DNA from: Candidatus Binatia bacterium
Lineage (GTDB): Bacteria; Desulfobacterota; Binatia; Bin18
DNA length: 64,000 nt
Assembly (NCBI GenBank): GCA_022820725.1
Contig: JAJEFA010000004.1
Location: 124,001-188,000 of the forward strand
Direction: 5' to 3'
Below, one piece after another: positions 16,456 through 25,779 of the stretch. Below the pieces are notes generated by a model that made no database searches, was not told the DNA's origin, and saw only the letters and a list, made by a program, of their open reading frames with translations. Position 1 is the stretch's first letter. Every line of letters begins with the position of its first letter. The position numbers and the translations under genes are program-made.

Positions 16456-18510
16456 CTACCGGACAGGAGCACGCTTTAAGATCAGAGTGCCAAACCGATC
16501 GACCGTGGCCTGACAGTCCGGTGGAATGAGCGTGGTGGTATCGTACTGTTCAACCACCGCCGGCCCGGTGAGAACCGCCCCGGCTCCCAAGTGGGTCCGC
16601 GCATAGACCGGACAGGTCAGAAAGCCTCGCGATTCAAAAAAGAAGACCGAGCGCGTGTCTATCGGTTGAACGGAGCCAGTCTGTTCGGCAATCGTAGGCA
16701 GCGCTGGTTTTGGCTGCGTCACAGTGGCGGTTATCCGTAAGGTGGACAGGTTGACCTCTTTTCGGTCCTGGAACGAAAAGCCGCAGAGCTGCTCATGCTT
16801 ATGATGAAACTGGGTGACTGCCAGCTGGAGAATGTCGCTGCTGAGCCCGCCCTGAGGAAGGTCGATAGTAAGATGGGTTGACATATCGACATAGTGAAAA
16901 TCCACCGACCGCCTGAACTGTCTGGGAGCGTCCGGCAGGTGCTGCTGGTCCAAGGCGGCCTGGGCCTGGTGTTCGAGCTCTGTAAAGAAGTGAGTCAGCC
17001 GTTGGGGATCAAGCGCAGATGCGTCGGGTGGAGCGGGAGCGGCACAATCCTCCCGGATATCGGCACAGAATAAGCCGAAAGGAGCGGCAAGCCCCGGCTG
17101 GGCTGGAACCACGACCGTTGATACGCCGAGCAGCGCTGCAAGATCGGCGGCGTGTAACGGACCGGCCCCGCCAACAGCCATCAAAGTCGTTGCCCTGGGA
17201 TCGAGGCCGCGCTGCGTACACACGCGACGGATGGCTCCACACATGGTGTGGTTCACCAATTGGACGATGTTTTGGGCGGTCTCTATCGCGTTTTTGTAGC
17301 GCGACTGTCCGAAGGCAAAGAGCGCTTTTTCGGCCGTCTCCTTTGAAAGGGGAAGCGCTCCATCAAGCAGAGCAGTGGGCAGACGACGCAGGAGGAGATT
17401 GGCATCGGTAACCGTTACCTCTGTCCCCCCTCTGCCATAACAGACCGGACCGGGGTCGGCGCCAGCGCTGAGCGGACCAACGCGCCAGCGGGTATCAGGG
17501 TCCGCCCGGGCAATGGAACCACCGCCGGCTCCGATAGAGGTGATATCGACCAGAGGGGCGCGGAGCGGATAGCCAGCGACTTGGCCGTGCGTGGTGAGCA
17601 GCGGCTGTCCGGCTTGGACGAGGGTGATATCGGTTGAGGTGCCGCCCATGTCAAATGTGACCAGGTCGGAAAACCCGCTTGCGGATCCAGCACGGGCCAT
17701 AGCGACTGCTGCCGCACTGGGCCCCGAGAAAATAGTTGCCAGAGGCCGCTGACCGACATACGCTCCGCTGTGTAGGCCGCCAGACGACTGCATGATGAGC
17801 GGTGGCCGGTGGATGCCACTTTCCTGCATGCTCTGCCTCACCCGATTGAGATGTTCCTCCATTAATGACCGGAGGGCCGCGTTCAGACAGGTGGCTGCGG
17901 TGCGCTCATATTCGCGTTGTTCGGGCAGGACATCGGACGAGAGCAGTACGTCCAAAGAGGAGTCTTCCGCGAGCAGCATCGCTTTCAGCCGTCGCTCCGG
18001 CTCAGGGTTGCGCGCGCTGTGTAAGAGCGAGACGGCGAGGGTTTTCAGGCTTTGGGCATGACACCACGCCACGATTGCCCGTATCTCTTGTGTGGAAATG
18101 GGTATTTGCACATTCCCCTGGGCATCAAGACGTTCGGTCACCTCGTGGATATCCTCAAGCGGTACCACCGGCCGGGAAGGAAGGGGCGAAGAGAGCCCGT
18201 CATCCTCCGCTTGTTGGGGCTGGTTCAACTCCAAAATATGGCGGAAGCCAGCAGTGATGAGCAAGCCGACCCGCGGGAGGTTGTGTTGAAGCAAAGCATT
18301 CGTGGCAACCGTCGTGCTGTAGAGGAGGGCGCTCGGACGCGGATGCTGCGTACGGAGTGCGGAAAAAGCCGCCCGAAGACTCTCGGCCGGATCAGAGGCG
18401 GACGGGATTTTCTTGCGAAAGACGGGGCCACTTTGGTCATGGACGAGGACATCGGTGAACGTCCCGCCAATATCGATGCCAATGGTTGGAGTCATTTGCG
18501 TACAGAGCAT
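16456..18510 (-). CDS. hyuA: Hydantoinase A / oxoprolinase alpha-type subunit (copy 2)
   Basis: Second HyuA paralogue, 684 residues. GIDIGGTFTDVLV at the N-terminus, FDMGGTSTDITLV, IGAGGGSIARADPD, TAATCLNAALRSLM and VVEQYDTTTLIPPDC are conserved. It is clearly diverged from copy 1, so it is not a recent duplicate. Two in-frame ATGs exist (18510 and 18495); neither has a good ribosome site, and the upstream one is used here. There is no second HyuB in the window, so both HyuA may share one HyuB or form a hetero-complex. Confidence 0.9.
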   Translation of the reverse strand: MLCTQMTPTIGIDIGGTFTDVLVHDQSGPVFRKKIPSASDPAESLRAAFSALRTQHPRPSALLYSTTVATNALLQHNLPRVGLLITAGFRHILELNQPQQAEDDGLSSPLPSRPVVPLEDIHEVTERLDAQGNVQIPISTQEIRAIVAWCHAQSLKTLAVSLLHSARNPEPERRLKAMLLAEDSSLDVLLSSDVLPEQREYERTAATCLNAALRSLMEEHLNRVRQSMQESGIHRPPLIMQSSGGLHSGAYVGQRPLATIFSGPSAAAVAMARAGSASGFSDLVTFDMGGTSTDITLVQAGQPLLTTHGQVAGYPLRAPLVDITSIGAGGGSIARADPDTRWRVGPLSAGADPGPVCYGRGGTEVTVTDANLLLRRLPTALLDGALPLSKETAEKALFAFGQSRYKNAIETAQNIVQLVNHTMCGAIRRVCTQRGLDPRATTLMAVGGAGPLHAADLAALLGVSTVVVPAQPGLAAPFGLFCADIREDCAAPAPPDASALDPQRLTHFFTELEHQAQAALDQQHLPDAPRQFRRSVDFHYVDMSTHLTIDLPQGGLSSDILQLAVTQFHHKHEQLCGFSFQDRKEVNLSTLRITATVTQPKPALPTIAEQTGSVQPIDTRSVFFFESRGFLTCPVYARTHLGAGAVLTGPAVVEQYDTTTLIPPDCQATVDRFGTLILKRAPVR

Positions 18511-18576
18511 GTGTACCGCGCTGTCCCTTGTGGCCTCGCTGCACGAGAGAGGACATCCTGGGAAAGCCTGTGTGCT

Positions 18577-19707
18577 CTAATCGGCAAAGCGCGGCATCAC
18601 CTTGTTGGCGAACAGGTCAAGCGAACTGAGCACCTGTTCGCGTTCGTGAATCCCTTGCTGGATAAGGAGAAAACACTCTTTGATGGGGAATTTCTTGCTG
18701 GCTGCTTCAATACGGCGAGAAATCGTATCCGGGTCACCAACCAATAACTCAGGATGTCCCTGGCCAAACGGGGTAAACCAGGTGTCCCACATCCACATGG
18801 GGTCGGTCAGCCACTCTTGAGCTGTTGAGGTGTTTTTATGGCAGATCATTGCGCCGCCCCAGGCTGCCTCGTCTCCGGGCTCAACATCATGCCCGTGTTT
18901 CAACGCCTCGTCGTGATAGCCGGACCACAGCCGTTGACAGAAATCGAGGTCCGAGGCCAGGACAATCGGCTTGCCCCCGTAGCGTGCCCAGAAGAGCGCA
19001 GTGCGCATGCTATGGGTGAAACCGCCGTAGATGGGCGGGTGCGGATCCTGATACGGTTTCGGTGCAATACCAATCTCGCGGATGCGCATATCCGCATCCA
19101 CGCCTGTTCCATATTGCGTATACACCCCTTGCTGGTGCGGATTGACAAAGTCCTCAGGCGGAATCGTCCAGTATTTGCCCTGGTAGCTGAAGGTGTCTTC
19201 TTTCAAGGCGGTGAGCACCACTTCGACGAACTCACGAAAATATTCGCGGTTCATATTGTCGTCTTCCGAATTGCGATTCCATTCGCCAACCGCGTTCAGG
19301 TCGGGACGGATACGGAAATTATGTACCCAGCGCGCCTGATAGCCTCGCACCATACCGACTGCGAGGCGGCCCTTGAGCATATGGTCGAGGGTCGCAATAT
19401 ACTCTGCCGTACGAACCGGGTTATGCGTCGGTGCGACCCAGCCGACCATATTCACACGGAGTTTTTTACTATGCTGGCCAATCCACATGGACAACAAGCC
19501 CGGCTCGTTACTGGCTTCAAAGCCCTCGATTTGCAGATGATGCTCGGGATGCCCGAAGCCGGCGTAGCCCACCTCGTCCGCAAACTGGGCATATTCCGCC
19601 ACTTCGCTGAGCATGCGCTGGTAGAGTTCGGGCCGCTTGCCCGCCATGCCCGCTTCGAGTTCGTGCCGACGGCCTAAGGTGGCATAGATGAAAAGGTGAA
19701 ACTTCAT
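18577..19707 (-). CDS. Luciferase-like monooxygenase (LLM class), hyu-operon member
   Basis: Protein of 376 residues. ADEVGYAGFGHPEHHLQIEG near residue 45, VNMVGWVAPTHNPVRTAEY near 85, and HMLKGRLAVGMVRGYQ near 110 give an LLM domain of the long-insert type. The start is the ATG at 19705-19707 (MKFHLFIYATLGRR); the frame stays open upstream but runs over the kinase gene end and lacks similarity. It is 66 bp upstream of hyuA copy 2 on the same strand. This suggests an oxidation step before ATP-dependent hydrolysis or carboxylation of its product. Confidence 0.88.
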   Translation of the reverse strand: MKFHLFIYATLGRRHELEAGMAGKRPELYQRMLSEVAEYAQFADEVGYAGFGHPEHHLQIEGFEASNEPGLLSMWIGQHSKKLRVNMVGWVAPTHNPVRTAEYIATLDHMLKGRLAVGMVRGYQARWVHNFRIRPDLNAVGEWNRNSEDDNMNREYFREFVEVVLTALKEDTFSYQGKYWTIPPEDFVNPHQQGVYTQYGTGVDADMRIREIGIAPKPYQDPHPPIYGGFTHSMRTALFWARYGGKPIVLASDLDFCQRLWSGYHDEALKHGHDVEPGDEAAWGGAMICHKNTSTAQEWLTDPMWMWDTWFTPFGQGHPELLVGDPDTISRRIEAASKKFPIKECFLLIQQGIHEREQVLSSLDLFANKVMPRFAD

Positions 19708-19840
19708 GTGACAAACTCCCGTATGGTCGAGACGGTACCGTGCCTGGGTCGCTATGCTATCGGGTCTGCCAAAGAATGTGAAGCTCGATACGGAGCGGGT
19801 GCGCTCCGCCGAGGCCAGAACCGCGACAGCGTGGACGCGA

Positions 19841-21640
19841 CTATGACTCCGAAACGGGCGGGGAGGCGGACGGTGTCGGTGGAAAGCTCCCCGCGCTTGT
19901 GGCCGGGGCGGGGTCTTCCGTGATGGGGAGTTCCACCCGGACCTCGGTGCCACGACCGTGCTGGCTTTGCACCGAGAAACGCCCGCCACAGGAGACGGCC
20001 TGTTCACGCATATAGAGCAGGCCGTAATGGCCGGGAATAGGCTGTTCCGGCTGAAAACCCTGCCCGTCATCTTTAATCATCAGGGATACGCCCTTCTGCT
20101 CGAAGGTCAGGGCAATCTGCACATGGTTGGCCTTGGCGTGGCGTTGGACATTATGGAGGGCCTCCTGGGTAATGCGAAAGAGTGTGCGGCTGGTCTGGGT
20201 CGGCAGGGGCCGGTCCCCATCATCCGCCTGCATGACCACCTCAAAGGGCTCCTGTTCCTGCAGGTCGGTCACATAGGCACGGAGTGCCTGAACCAGGCCG
20301 AAGTCTTCGAGCACCGGCGGTAATAACCCATTGGTAAACTGACGGACGAGTACCGAAATCGTATCCAGTTCCGCGGCAAGCTTGCTAAAACGCTCACGAC
20401 CCGCGGGCGCGTGTTGCAGGACGAATTCCTGAAAGCCGTGAAAGTCCTGGAAGATGCGAAAGAGCCGTTCTTCTATCTGGTGACATTCATGAACAATCCG
20501 CTGGCGTTCTTCTTCTTGCGCGTTGAGCACGGCGTGCAGGAGACCGCGCAGCTCTCTCACCGACCGCCGGGTCTCTGCAAGTGTGTAGGCGCGCTGCACG
20601 ACAGGCAGCGCATATTGAGCAATGTGCGTGAGAACCTCGTTGTCTTGAGGACGAAAACCGCTTGGCGGTTTTCTGTCAGCCAGGAGAAAACAGCCGAGTA
20701 GCGAGTCAGTGCCAAGCGGATGGATGAGGAGATGTCGCTGCGCCAGTTCTTTCTCAGAGAGCGCTTGCAGGCGCGCATAAATATCCTGTGAGGTATTGAG
20801 GACATTGAGACCCAAGTTAAGCGTCGCCCGCAGCGCGCCGCCTTTGGCAAAGGAACGATCCCACGTAGAAGGGGAAAGCAGCGGAAAAGACCCTGTCGTT
20901 TTAACCTTGACACAGGCCTGGGTGTCCGGATCAAGAAGGATTACGCACACACCGCGGCAGGGAATACGTCGTAACACTTCCTCAACAAGCTGTTGGAGGA
21001 GTGGATCGATTTCCAAGAGCGTGAGTTTTTCTTGAAGGGTCTCGATTTGATTGGCTTGCTGGGGGTCTGAATCCGCTTTCGGAAGGCTGTCATGCGTGAG
21101 GCGTGACACGGAAAAAAGGCTGGGCAGACCGGCAATGCCAAAAAGCAGGGCGCAGCGAAAGGCGAGGCTGGAGTAGAGTTCAGGGATTGAGGCAGACGGG
21201 GATGGAACAAGGAAGAGCAGCAGCCCTGAGGCGACACTCGTAGCGAGCGCCATACCGAAGCCGGCCTGCCAGCCACAGCGGAGCGTTGCGATCAGGGTGA
21301 GTCCATACAAATAGATAGACAACGGGCCCGACAGACCGCCACTGACGCCACACAGCACGGCGACAAAGACCACGTCACTCAGCCCAATGGGAAAGGGGAG
21401 GGGCGTCCCTTTATAGTGGCGGTAGGCAAAATATTGACCGAAGAGACAATACAGGATGCTACCGAGAAGACAGTATTGCGTGGCAGCTTGGAAAAGAGCA
21501 GGTGGATTGAACCAGAGAACTCCTATTCCGACTCCTAAGGCAAGCCAGCGCAGCCGGGCCAGAATTTTCTCGCTCGGTGTGTGATGGGCTACCGTCCCTT
21601 GTAGGGGGGGAGCCCAGAATGCACTAGATATTGTTGCCAT
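19841..21640 (-). CDS. Orphan NarL-type sensor histidine kinase with membrane and GAF-like domains
   Basis: Protein of 599 residues from the ATG at 21638-21640 (a GTG 12 bp upstream is also possible; neither has a clear ribosome site). Residues about 30-200 hold six or so membrane segments. About 205-370 resembles a GAF domain. A HisKA_3 segment follows (NAQEEERQRIVHECHQIEERL; H of ECHQ in place of ELHD). The ATPase domain is intact: QEALHNVQRHA, IKDDGQGF and GLLYMREQA..CGG..GRGTEVRVELP. The tail is Pro/Ser-rich. No response regulator is nearby, so the partner is elsewhere. It sits 133 bp upstream of the LLM-hyu operon on the same strand and may control it. Confidence 0.85.
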   Translation of the reverse strand: MATISSAFWAPPLQGTVAHHTPSEKILARLRWLALGVGIGVLWFNPPALFQAATQYCLLGSILYCLFGQYFAYRHYKGTPLPFPIGLSDVVFVAVLCGVSGGLSGPLSIYLYGLTLIATLRCGWQAGFGMALATSVASGLLLFLVPSPSASIPELYSSLAFRCALLFGIAGLPSLFSVSRLTHDSLPKADSDPQQANQIETLQEKLTLLEIDPLLQQLVEEVLRRIPCRGVCVILLDPDTQACVKVKTTGSFPLLSPSTWDRSFAKGGALRATLNLGLNVLNTSQDIYARLQALSEKELAQRHLLIHPLGTDSLLGCFLLADRKPPSGFRPQDNEVLTHIAQYALPVVQRAYTLAETRRSVRELRGLLHAVLNAQEEERQRIVHECHQIEERLFRIFQDFHGFQEFVLQHAPAGRERFSKLAAELDTISVLVRQFTNGLLPPVLEDFGLVQALRAYVTDLQEQEPFEVVMQADDGDRPLPTQTSRTLFRITQEALHNVQRHAKANHVQIALTFEQKGVSLMIKDDGQGFQPEQPIPGHYGLLYMREQAVSCGGRFSVQSQHGRGTEVRVELPITEDPAPATSAGSFPPTPSASPPVSES

Positions 21641-21672
21641 AGGGATACGCACACCATACCTGATACCGCGTC

Positions 21673-21699
21673 ATATTGTCCACTGTTCGCGGACGATAT
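21673..21699. promoter_or_regulatory. Inverted repeat in divergent kinase / isomerase-like promoter region
   Basis: ATATTGTCC (21673-21681) and GGACGATAT (21691-21699) match as an inverted repeat at 8 of 9 positions with a 9-bp gap, between two divergent genes. It could be an operator. Confidence 0.3.
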
Positions 21700-21800
21700 G
21701 GGTCCATGTGATCATACTGGACGAGATATATTTGACGAATGTGGAGGAGGTCGGTTATAGGTCGTGTCAGCGTACCGCACACGACAGAAAGGAGACCGTT

Positions 21801-22121
21801 ATGCTGCTGATGTTCAAAGCGAGGATCAATAAGCCTGCCGATATGTCGAATAAAGACTTTTATACCGTCTGGCGGAAAGAGGCCGAAGCTGCCCTGGGGG
21901 CGAAGGAAGCCGGCGTCATTCAAGGGATTTGGAAGGTTGCGGGCAAACCCGAGGTGCTAGTGGTTATGGATGTGGAGTCAGGCGATATGCTTGATCAAGC
22001 GATCAATGGGCTGCCGATCTGGGAGCTCGGCTATGCGCATATTGTCTCAGACGTGGAAATACTGCCCCTGCGTCCGTACGAAAACTGGGCTGAAGATCTG
22101 AAGACCTTGTCCCAAGGTTAG
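21801..22121 (+). CDS. Muconolactone delta-isomerase-like protein
   Basis: Protein of 106 residues. MLLMFKARINKPADMSNKDFYTVWRKEAEAA, then WKVAGKPEVLVVMDVESGDMLDQAINGLPIWELGYAHIVSDVEILPL, follows the ferredoxin-like MIase family of muconolactone isomerases. These act in ring-cleavage pathways, but many homologues serve other roles. The start is fixed by AAAGGAG before the ATG. The gene stands alone and ends in a hairpin shared with the convergent garR-like gene. Confidence 0.8.
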   Translation: MLLMFKARINKPADMSNKDFYTVWRKEAEAALGAKEAGVIQGIWKVAGKPEVLVVMDVESGDMLDQAINGLPIWELGYAHIVSDVEILPLRPYENWAEDLKTLSQG

Positions 22122-22129
22122 GCCGTACA

Positions 22130-22174
22130 GGGGGAAGAGCCGCGCCGTCTCAGCCTTCGCGTTGCTCTTCCCCC
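22130..22174. terminator. Hairpin between convergent genes
   Basis: GGGGGAAGAGC (22130-22140) pairs perfectly with GCTCTTCCCCC (22164-22174) across a 23-nt loop, filling the gap between two convergent stops. There is no T-tract, so it may block read-through or be a repeat. Confidence 0.5.
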
Positions 22175-23068
22175 TCAGCCCGTTTGTTTCACCTCAACTC
22201 CGGCGAGTTGTTCCAGGACTCTGACCAAGGCCTGTGTGCCCTCGTCGCCAGCCCCCTGGCTTTCAAGGGCATGAAAAAGATGGTGGACGAGGCTGGTGGC
22301 AGGGAGGGACAGTTTCAGCCGGTCGGCCTCTTGCAGCACAAGCCGCAGGTCTTTTTGTTGGAGCTTGACCATAAAACCAGGGGCAAAGTCCCGCTCCAGA
22401 ACCCGAGGCGCAAGGTTCGAGAGTTGCCATGAACCTGCGGCTCCGCCCTGAATAGCGTATTGCATCTTCTTTAGATCCAGCCCGGCTTTCGCTCCAAAAA
22501 CCAAGGCTTCGCTCATCGCCAGATTCGTCACCGCTACCGCGATCTGATTGCATAATTTGGTAAGCTGGCCCGCACCGCTCTGACCGACATGAACGATATT
22601 TTTTCCCAGGGTTTCGAAGATGGGTAAGCACTGATTGAAGACCGCCTCCTCTCCACCAACCATAATAGAGAGCGTGCCCGCGATGGCCCCTCCCTCTCCG
22701 CCACTGACCGGAGCGTCGAGCATGGACGCGCCTTTTTCTTGGATGACACTCGCGATCTCCCGGGTTGCTGTGGGAGAGATCGTACTCATGTCAATGACAA
22801 CAGCGTCTGGCGCAACGGTGTGTATGACACCGTTTTCCCCAAGAAGCACCTGCTGCACATCGGGGGTGTCCGTGACTATGGTGACCACGACATCCGCGTT
22901 TGCTGCCACTGCCTGGGGTGATGCTGCCGCTGCGGCTCCTGCATCGACTAACTCTTTAATCGGGCCGTCGCTCCGATTATAAACGGTCAACGGGTAGCCC
23001 GCTTTGAGGAGATTTTGGGCCATGGGCTTGCCCATAATTCCTAGTCCGATGAAACCAATCCGTTCCAT
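22175..23068 (-). CDS. Beta-hydroxyacid dehydrogenase (GarR / 3-hydroxyisobutyrate dehydrogenase type)
   Basis: NAD(P)-dependent oxidoreductase of 297 residues. The Rossmann motif GFIGLGIMGKPMAQNL at residues 5-20, the substrate loop DAPVSGGEGGA near 120, and GSGAGQLTKLCNQ-type catalytic Lys region (GQSGAGQLTKLCNQ) near 170 identify the family. It probably acts on tartronate semialdehyde, 3-hydroxyisobutyrate or a similar compound; which one cannot be decided. It is transcribed alone. Confidence 0.9.
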   Translation of the reverse strand: MERIGFIGLGIMGKPMAQNLLKAGYPLTVYNRSDGPIKELVDAGAAAAASPQAVAANADVVVTIVTDTPDVQQVLLGENGVIHTVAPDAVVIDMSTISPTATREIASVIQEKGASMLDAPVSGGEGGAIAGTLSIMVGGEEAVFNQCLPIFETLGKNIVHVGQSGAGQLTKLCNQIAVAVTNLAMSEALVFGAKAGLDLKKMQYAIQGGAAGSWQLSNLAPRVLERDFAPGFMVKLQQKDLRLVLQEADRLKLSLPATSLVHHLFHALESQGAGDEGTQALVRVLEQLAGVEVKQTG

Positions 23069-23131
23069 ATCGTGCCCCCTCTCTTCTTCTATGTGACCTG
23101 TTTACGGCCGGACTCTTTGAGAAATTGATAC

Positions 23132-23166
23132 AAAAAAAGGACACCCCCTTCAGAGTATCCTTTTTT
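23132..23166. terminator. Rho-independent terminator, possibly bidirectional
   Basis: AAAAAAAGGA and TCCTTTTTT flank a C-rich loop (with one mismatch and a further AC/GT pair inside). The T-tract on both strands suits termination of the 23197-23811 gene on the minus strand. Confidence 0.7.
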
Positions 23167-23196
23167 CTGCGTGTCGAATGCGTTGGCGCGCCAGTC

Positions 23197-23811
23197 CTAC
23201 GAAACGTCCTGTGTTTCCTCAACGTCGTCCAGATCATCGAGCAGTTCCTCATCGTGGTTGGCCCCTTGCTCCGTCTCTTGTGAGACCGGGGCCCGTTTTG
23301 CGCGCCCACGTATCGGCATCCGATTGCGGACCTCACGCCAGTGAAAACTACTCGGCGGACTCTGGAGCCGCTCAAAACTCGCCAGCAGGAGGTCCTTGCT
23401 ATCTGCCCGCCCAAAGCAATGGTCACCAATCCACATTTCCCAGCCGGGACGAACACTTCCATCCGGTCCGACCAAGTCCCGCTTCACAAAAACCGGAGAG
23501 GCTGCGGCAGGCGACGGTTCCTCTCCGATTTCTTGGTCGGACGTCTGGGGAGAGATCACCGGAGGAGTGACAGGCTCTGGTGGAGGAGGAGAGGGGGGAG
23601 GCGCAGATTTTACTTCAGGCTCTGGTGGGGAGCTCTTGGCAGCTACTTTGGTTGGTGCTGTTTTCTTGGCCGCTGTTTTGCCCTTTTTTGCGACTGTTGT
23701 TTTCTTGGCCGCAGTTCTGGCAGACTTTTTCGCTGATTTTTTTGCAGATTTCACCGCCGTCGTACTCTTCGTGTTCTTCTTGGTGGGCTTTTCAGACTGA
23801 CGGCTTTTCAT
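23197..23811 (-). CDS. Histone H1-like tail protein with conserved C-terminal domain
   Basis: Protein of 204 residues. Residues 1-60 are Lys/Ala/Thr-rich with AKKSAKKSA and AAKKT repeats like H1-type bacterial histones. Residues 60-100 are Pro-rich (PPPSPPPPEP). The rest, FVKRDLVGPDGSVRPGWEMWIGDHCFGR then SSFHWREVRNRMPIRGRAKR and an acidic tail (DEELLDDLDDVEE), is a globular domain I cannot name. The tail suggests nucleic-acid binding and nucleoid compaction. AGGAG precedes the ATG; a 17-bp palindrome lies about 36 bp upstream. Confidence 0.65.
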   Translation of the reverse strand: MKSRQSEKPTKKNTKSTTAVKSAKKSAKKSARTAAKKTTVAKKGKTAAKKTAPTKVAAKSSPPEPEVKSAPPPSPPPPEPVTPPVISPQTSDQEIGEEPSPAAASPVFVKRDLVGPDGSVRPGWEMWIGDHCFGRADSKDLLLASFERLQSPPSSFHWREVRNRMPIRGRAKRAPVSQETEQGANHDEELLDDLDDVEETQDVS

Positions 23812-23846
23812 GGTGGGACTCCTCTCGGCTGTCGGCCTAGGGTTCC

Positions 23847-23863
23847 ATTTTCCCTGGGAAAAT
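23847..23863. promoter_or_regulatory. 17-bp palindrome upstream of the histone-like gene
   Basis: ATTTTCCC-T-GGGAAAAT is a perfect palindrome with a single central base, 36 bp before the ATG of the histone-like gene. This is a good shape for a dimeric repressor site. Confidence 0.4.
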
Positions 23864-23933
23864 TCAATCCCCTCCCTGCCCGGAGCCCTGTATTAGAGCG
23901 GTTTTTCTCGACCAGATTTAGATGACGCGCGGG

Positions 23934-24431
23934 TCATTGCGGTTGATGGGAGGGGGCTGCTCTGACGTAGGTGCCGCTTTTCCCTCCGCTTTTGTGTTTG
24001 AGACCAATATCTGAGATGACCATGTCCTTTTCCACGGCCTTACACATGTCATAGATGGTCAGCGCCGTGACGGAAACCGCGGTCAGGGCTTCCATTTCCA
24101 CGCCGGTTTGTCCGTTGACTTTGACGCGTGCCTCAATGTCTATGCGGCCGCTTGCTTCGTCCGGCGTACATTCAATCGCTACAGAGGATATGAGCAGCGG
24201 GTGGCACAGCGGGATGAGTGCCGGCGTTTTCTTGGCCGCCATGATACCGGCGACACGCGCGACCGCGAGCGTATCGCCTTTGGGTATCTGCCCGGTGGTA
24301 ATGAGTCGCAGCGTCTCCGGGCGCATATGGATAGTTCCGGTCGCGACGGCCTCCCGCTCGGTCGCGGATTTCGCCCCGACATCAACCATCCGGGCTCGAC
24401 CCTGTGTGTCAGTATGACTCAGTTTTTTCAT
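23934..24431 (-). CDS. moaC: Cyclic pyranopterin monophosphate synthase
   Basis: Converts the MoaA product to cPMP in molybdenum cofactor synthesis. Residues [39 protein letters not shown] and [11 protein letters not shown] are the hallmark motifs. The start at 24429-24431 (MKKLSHTD) gives 165 residues, normal for MoaC; the frame is open upstream but that overlaps the aldo-keto reductase. It starts 8 bp after that gene's stop, so they form an operon. Confidence 0.95.
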   Translation of the reverse strand: MKKLSHTDTQGRARMVDVGAKSATEREAVATGTIHMRPETLRLITTGQIPKGDTLAVARVAGIMAAKKTPALIPLCHPLLISSVAIECTPDEASGRIDIEARVKVNGQTGVEMEALTAVSVTALTIYDMCKAVEKDMVISDIGLKHKSGGKSGTYVRAAPSHQPQ

Positions 24432-24439
24432 GCCGGCGC

Positions 24440-25735
24440 TTACACGAATCGAAGCATCTGGTCTGCCCGGAGCAGTTTGGCCTGAATCGGAATCTCGTGC
24501 GGGCAGGCGCTTTCGCACGGGGCGCGACAGTCGACACACTGGGAGGCATTGCGGGCGAGCGGAAGCCTGGCATATTCTTCCATGCCCACCCGCTGCTGGC
24601 CGTAGTTTTCATAATACATGGCGTAGCGCAGGACATCATCGATCGGCACATCGGACGGACAGGAGGACAAGCACTCGCCACAACCCGGCGGACAATAGTC
24701 GTTGGCTACAAGTCGGTCGTATTTTTCGAGCAGCGCCAAGTCGGCTTGCTGAAACGGCTGTCCGGAGGCGTGCAGGTATTCGTCGATGTGGTGGAATGAG
24801 CCGATCGTGACCACGAGCCCACTCACGTCAGGATTGGAGAGCACCCACTTAAAGGCTGACTGAGAGAACGATTCCCGCTCGGTTGGGGTAAAGTCCGACA
24901 GCGCGCTATGGCGCGCGCCTTTGAGGGTCTTCATGGCCACCACGCCGACCCCCTTCCGCTTGGCATCGTGAAAAATATTTGTCAGCTCGGGCCAGTTGCG
25001 GAAATTGTAGGCGACCATGATGACATCGAAGCGGTCGCTGTCCACAGCGTGACGCATGACTTCTTCGAGCCGCGGGGTATGGGAGGAGACACCGAGAAAG
25101 CGAAGTTTTCCCTGCTCTTTGAGTCGGTCAAAGGCTTCGTGAATGTTCGGACTCATAAGCCGCTCAACGGAATTGCAGGCATGAATATGGGCCAGATCAA
25201 GATAGTCGGTGCCGATTCTTTGCAGACTCGCTTCAACCGCAGCAATGACATCTTTGACTGGAGTGGTATCGCTGAGATGACCCCGCGGCGTGCAAAACTT
25301 GGAAACGATAAAGAGCTTATCGCGTTGATAGCCCTGAATGCCCTGGCCGAGAGTTTTTTCCGACCCGGCTCGCGAATAATCCGGAGACGTATCAAAATAA
25401 TTGATACCCCGATCAATAGCCCGTCGCACGACATCCGCACTGTCGAGCCCGGAGCAACCGAACGAGATATCTGACATCTGCATGCCCGTTCGGCCCAATT
25501 GCCGATAACTGCGAACACGGGCTTCCTGCCAGTCCGGGCTTTTTTCCTCTGCTTCGGTTTCCGGCCGGCTCAACAGAAACAGTTGGGTCTTATACTCACA
25601 GCCGGCTGCCAGCGCCGCAGCGCCACCGACCGTACCCAGCGCGGCATTTCTCAGAAACGTGCGCCGACTCGTCGGCGTCCTGACCTGCTCATCCTGCTGG
25701 GGAAAGTCATGAGCCTCAGACTGTTGCTTGCGCAT
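24440..25735 (-). CDS. Tat-exported aldo/keto reductase with C-terminal 2x[4Fe-4S] ferredoxin domain
   Basis: Protein of 431 residues. [12 protein letters not shown] at about 23-34 is a twin-arginine signal, with a Cys (AAGC) shortly after that could be a lipobox. An AKR barrel follows ([41 protein letters not shown]). Two cluster motifs close it: [13 protein letters not shown] from residue 348 and [13 protein letters not shown] from about 402. Such AKR-ferredoxin fusions exist but their substrates are largely unknown. GGAGG precedes the ATG. moaC follows in the same operon. Confidence 0.9.
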   Translation of the reverse strand: MRKQQSEAHDFPQQDEQVRTPTSRRTFLRNAALGTVGGAAALAAGCEYKTQLFLLSRPETEAEEKSPDWQEARVRSYRQLGRTGMQMSDISFGCSGLDSADVVRRAIDRGINYFDTSPDYSRAGSEKTLGQGIQGYQRDKLFIVSKFCTPRGHLSDTTPVKDVIAAVEASLQRIGTDYLDLAHIHACNSVERLMSPNIHEAFDRLKEQGKLRFLGVSSHTPRLEEVMRHAVDSDRFDVIMVAYNFRNWPELTNIFHDAKRKGVGVVAMKTLKGARHSALSDFTPTERESFSQSAFKWVLSNPDVSGLVVTIGSFHHIDEYLHASGQPFQQADLALLEKYDRLVANDYCPPGCGECLSSCPSDVPIDDVLRYAMYYENYGQQRVGMEEYARLPLARNASQCVDCRAPCESACPHEIPIQAKLLRADQMLRFV

Positions 25736-25779
25736 GACGGACGGCCTCCTTTTTCCGTTTGGTTTGAGCTCGCTCGGAT

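Noticed and set aside
18838..19677. A 279-codon plus-strand frame
   Set aside because: Antisense to the LLM gene of the hyu operon; that LLM carries all the family motifs.
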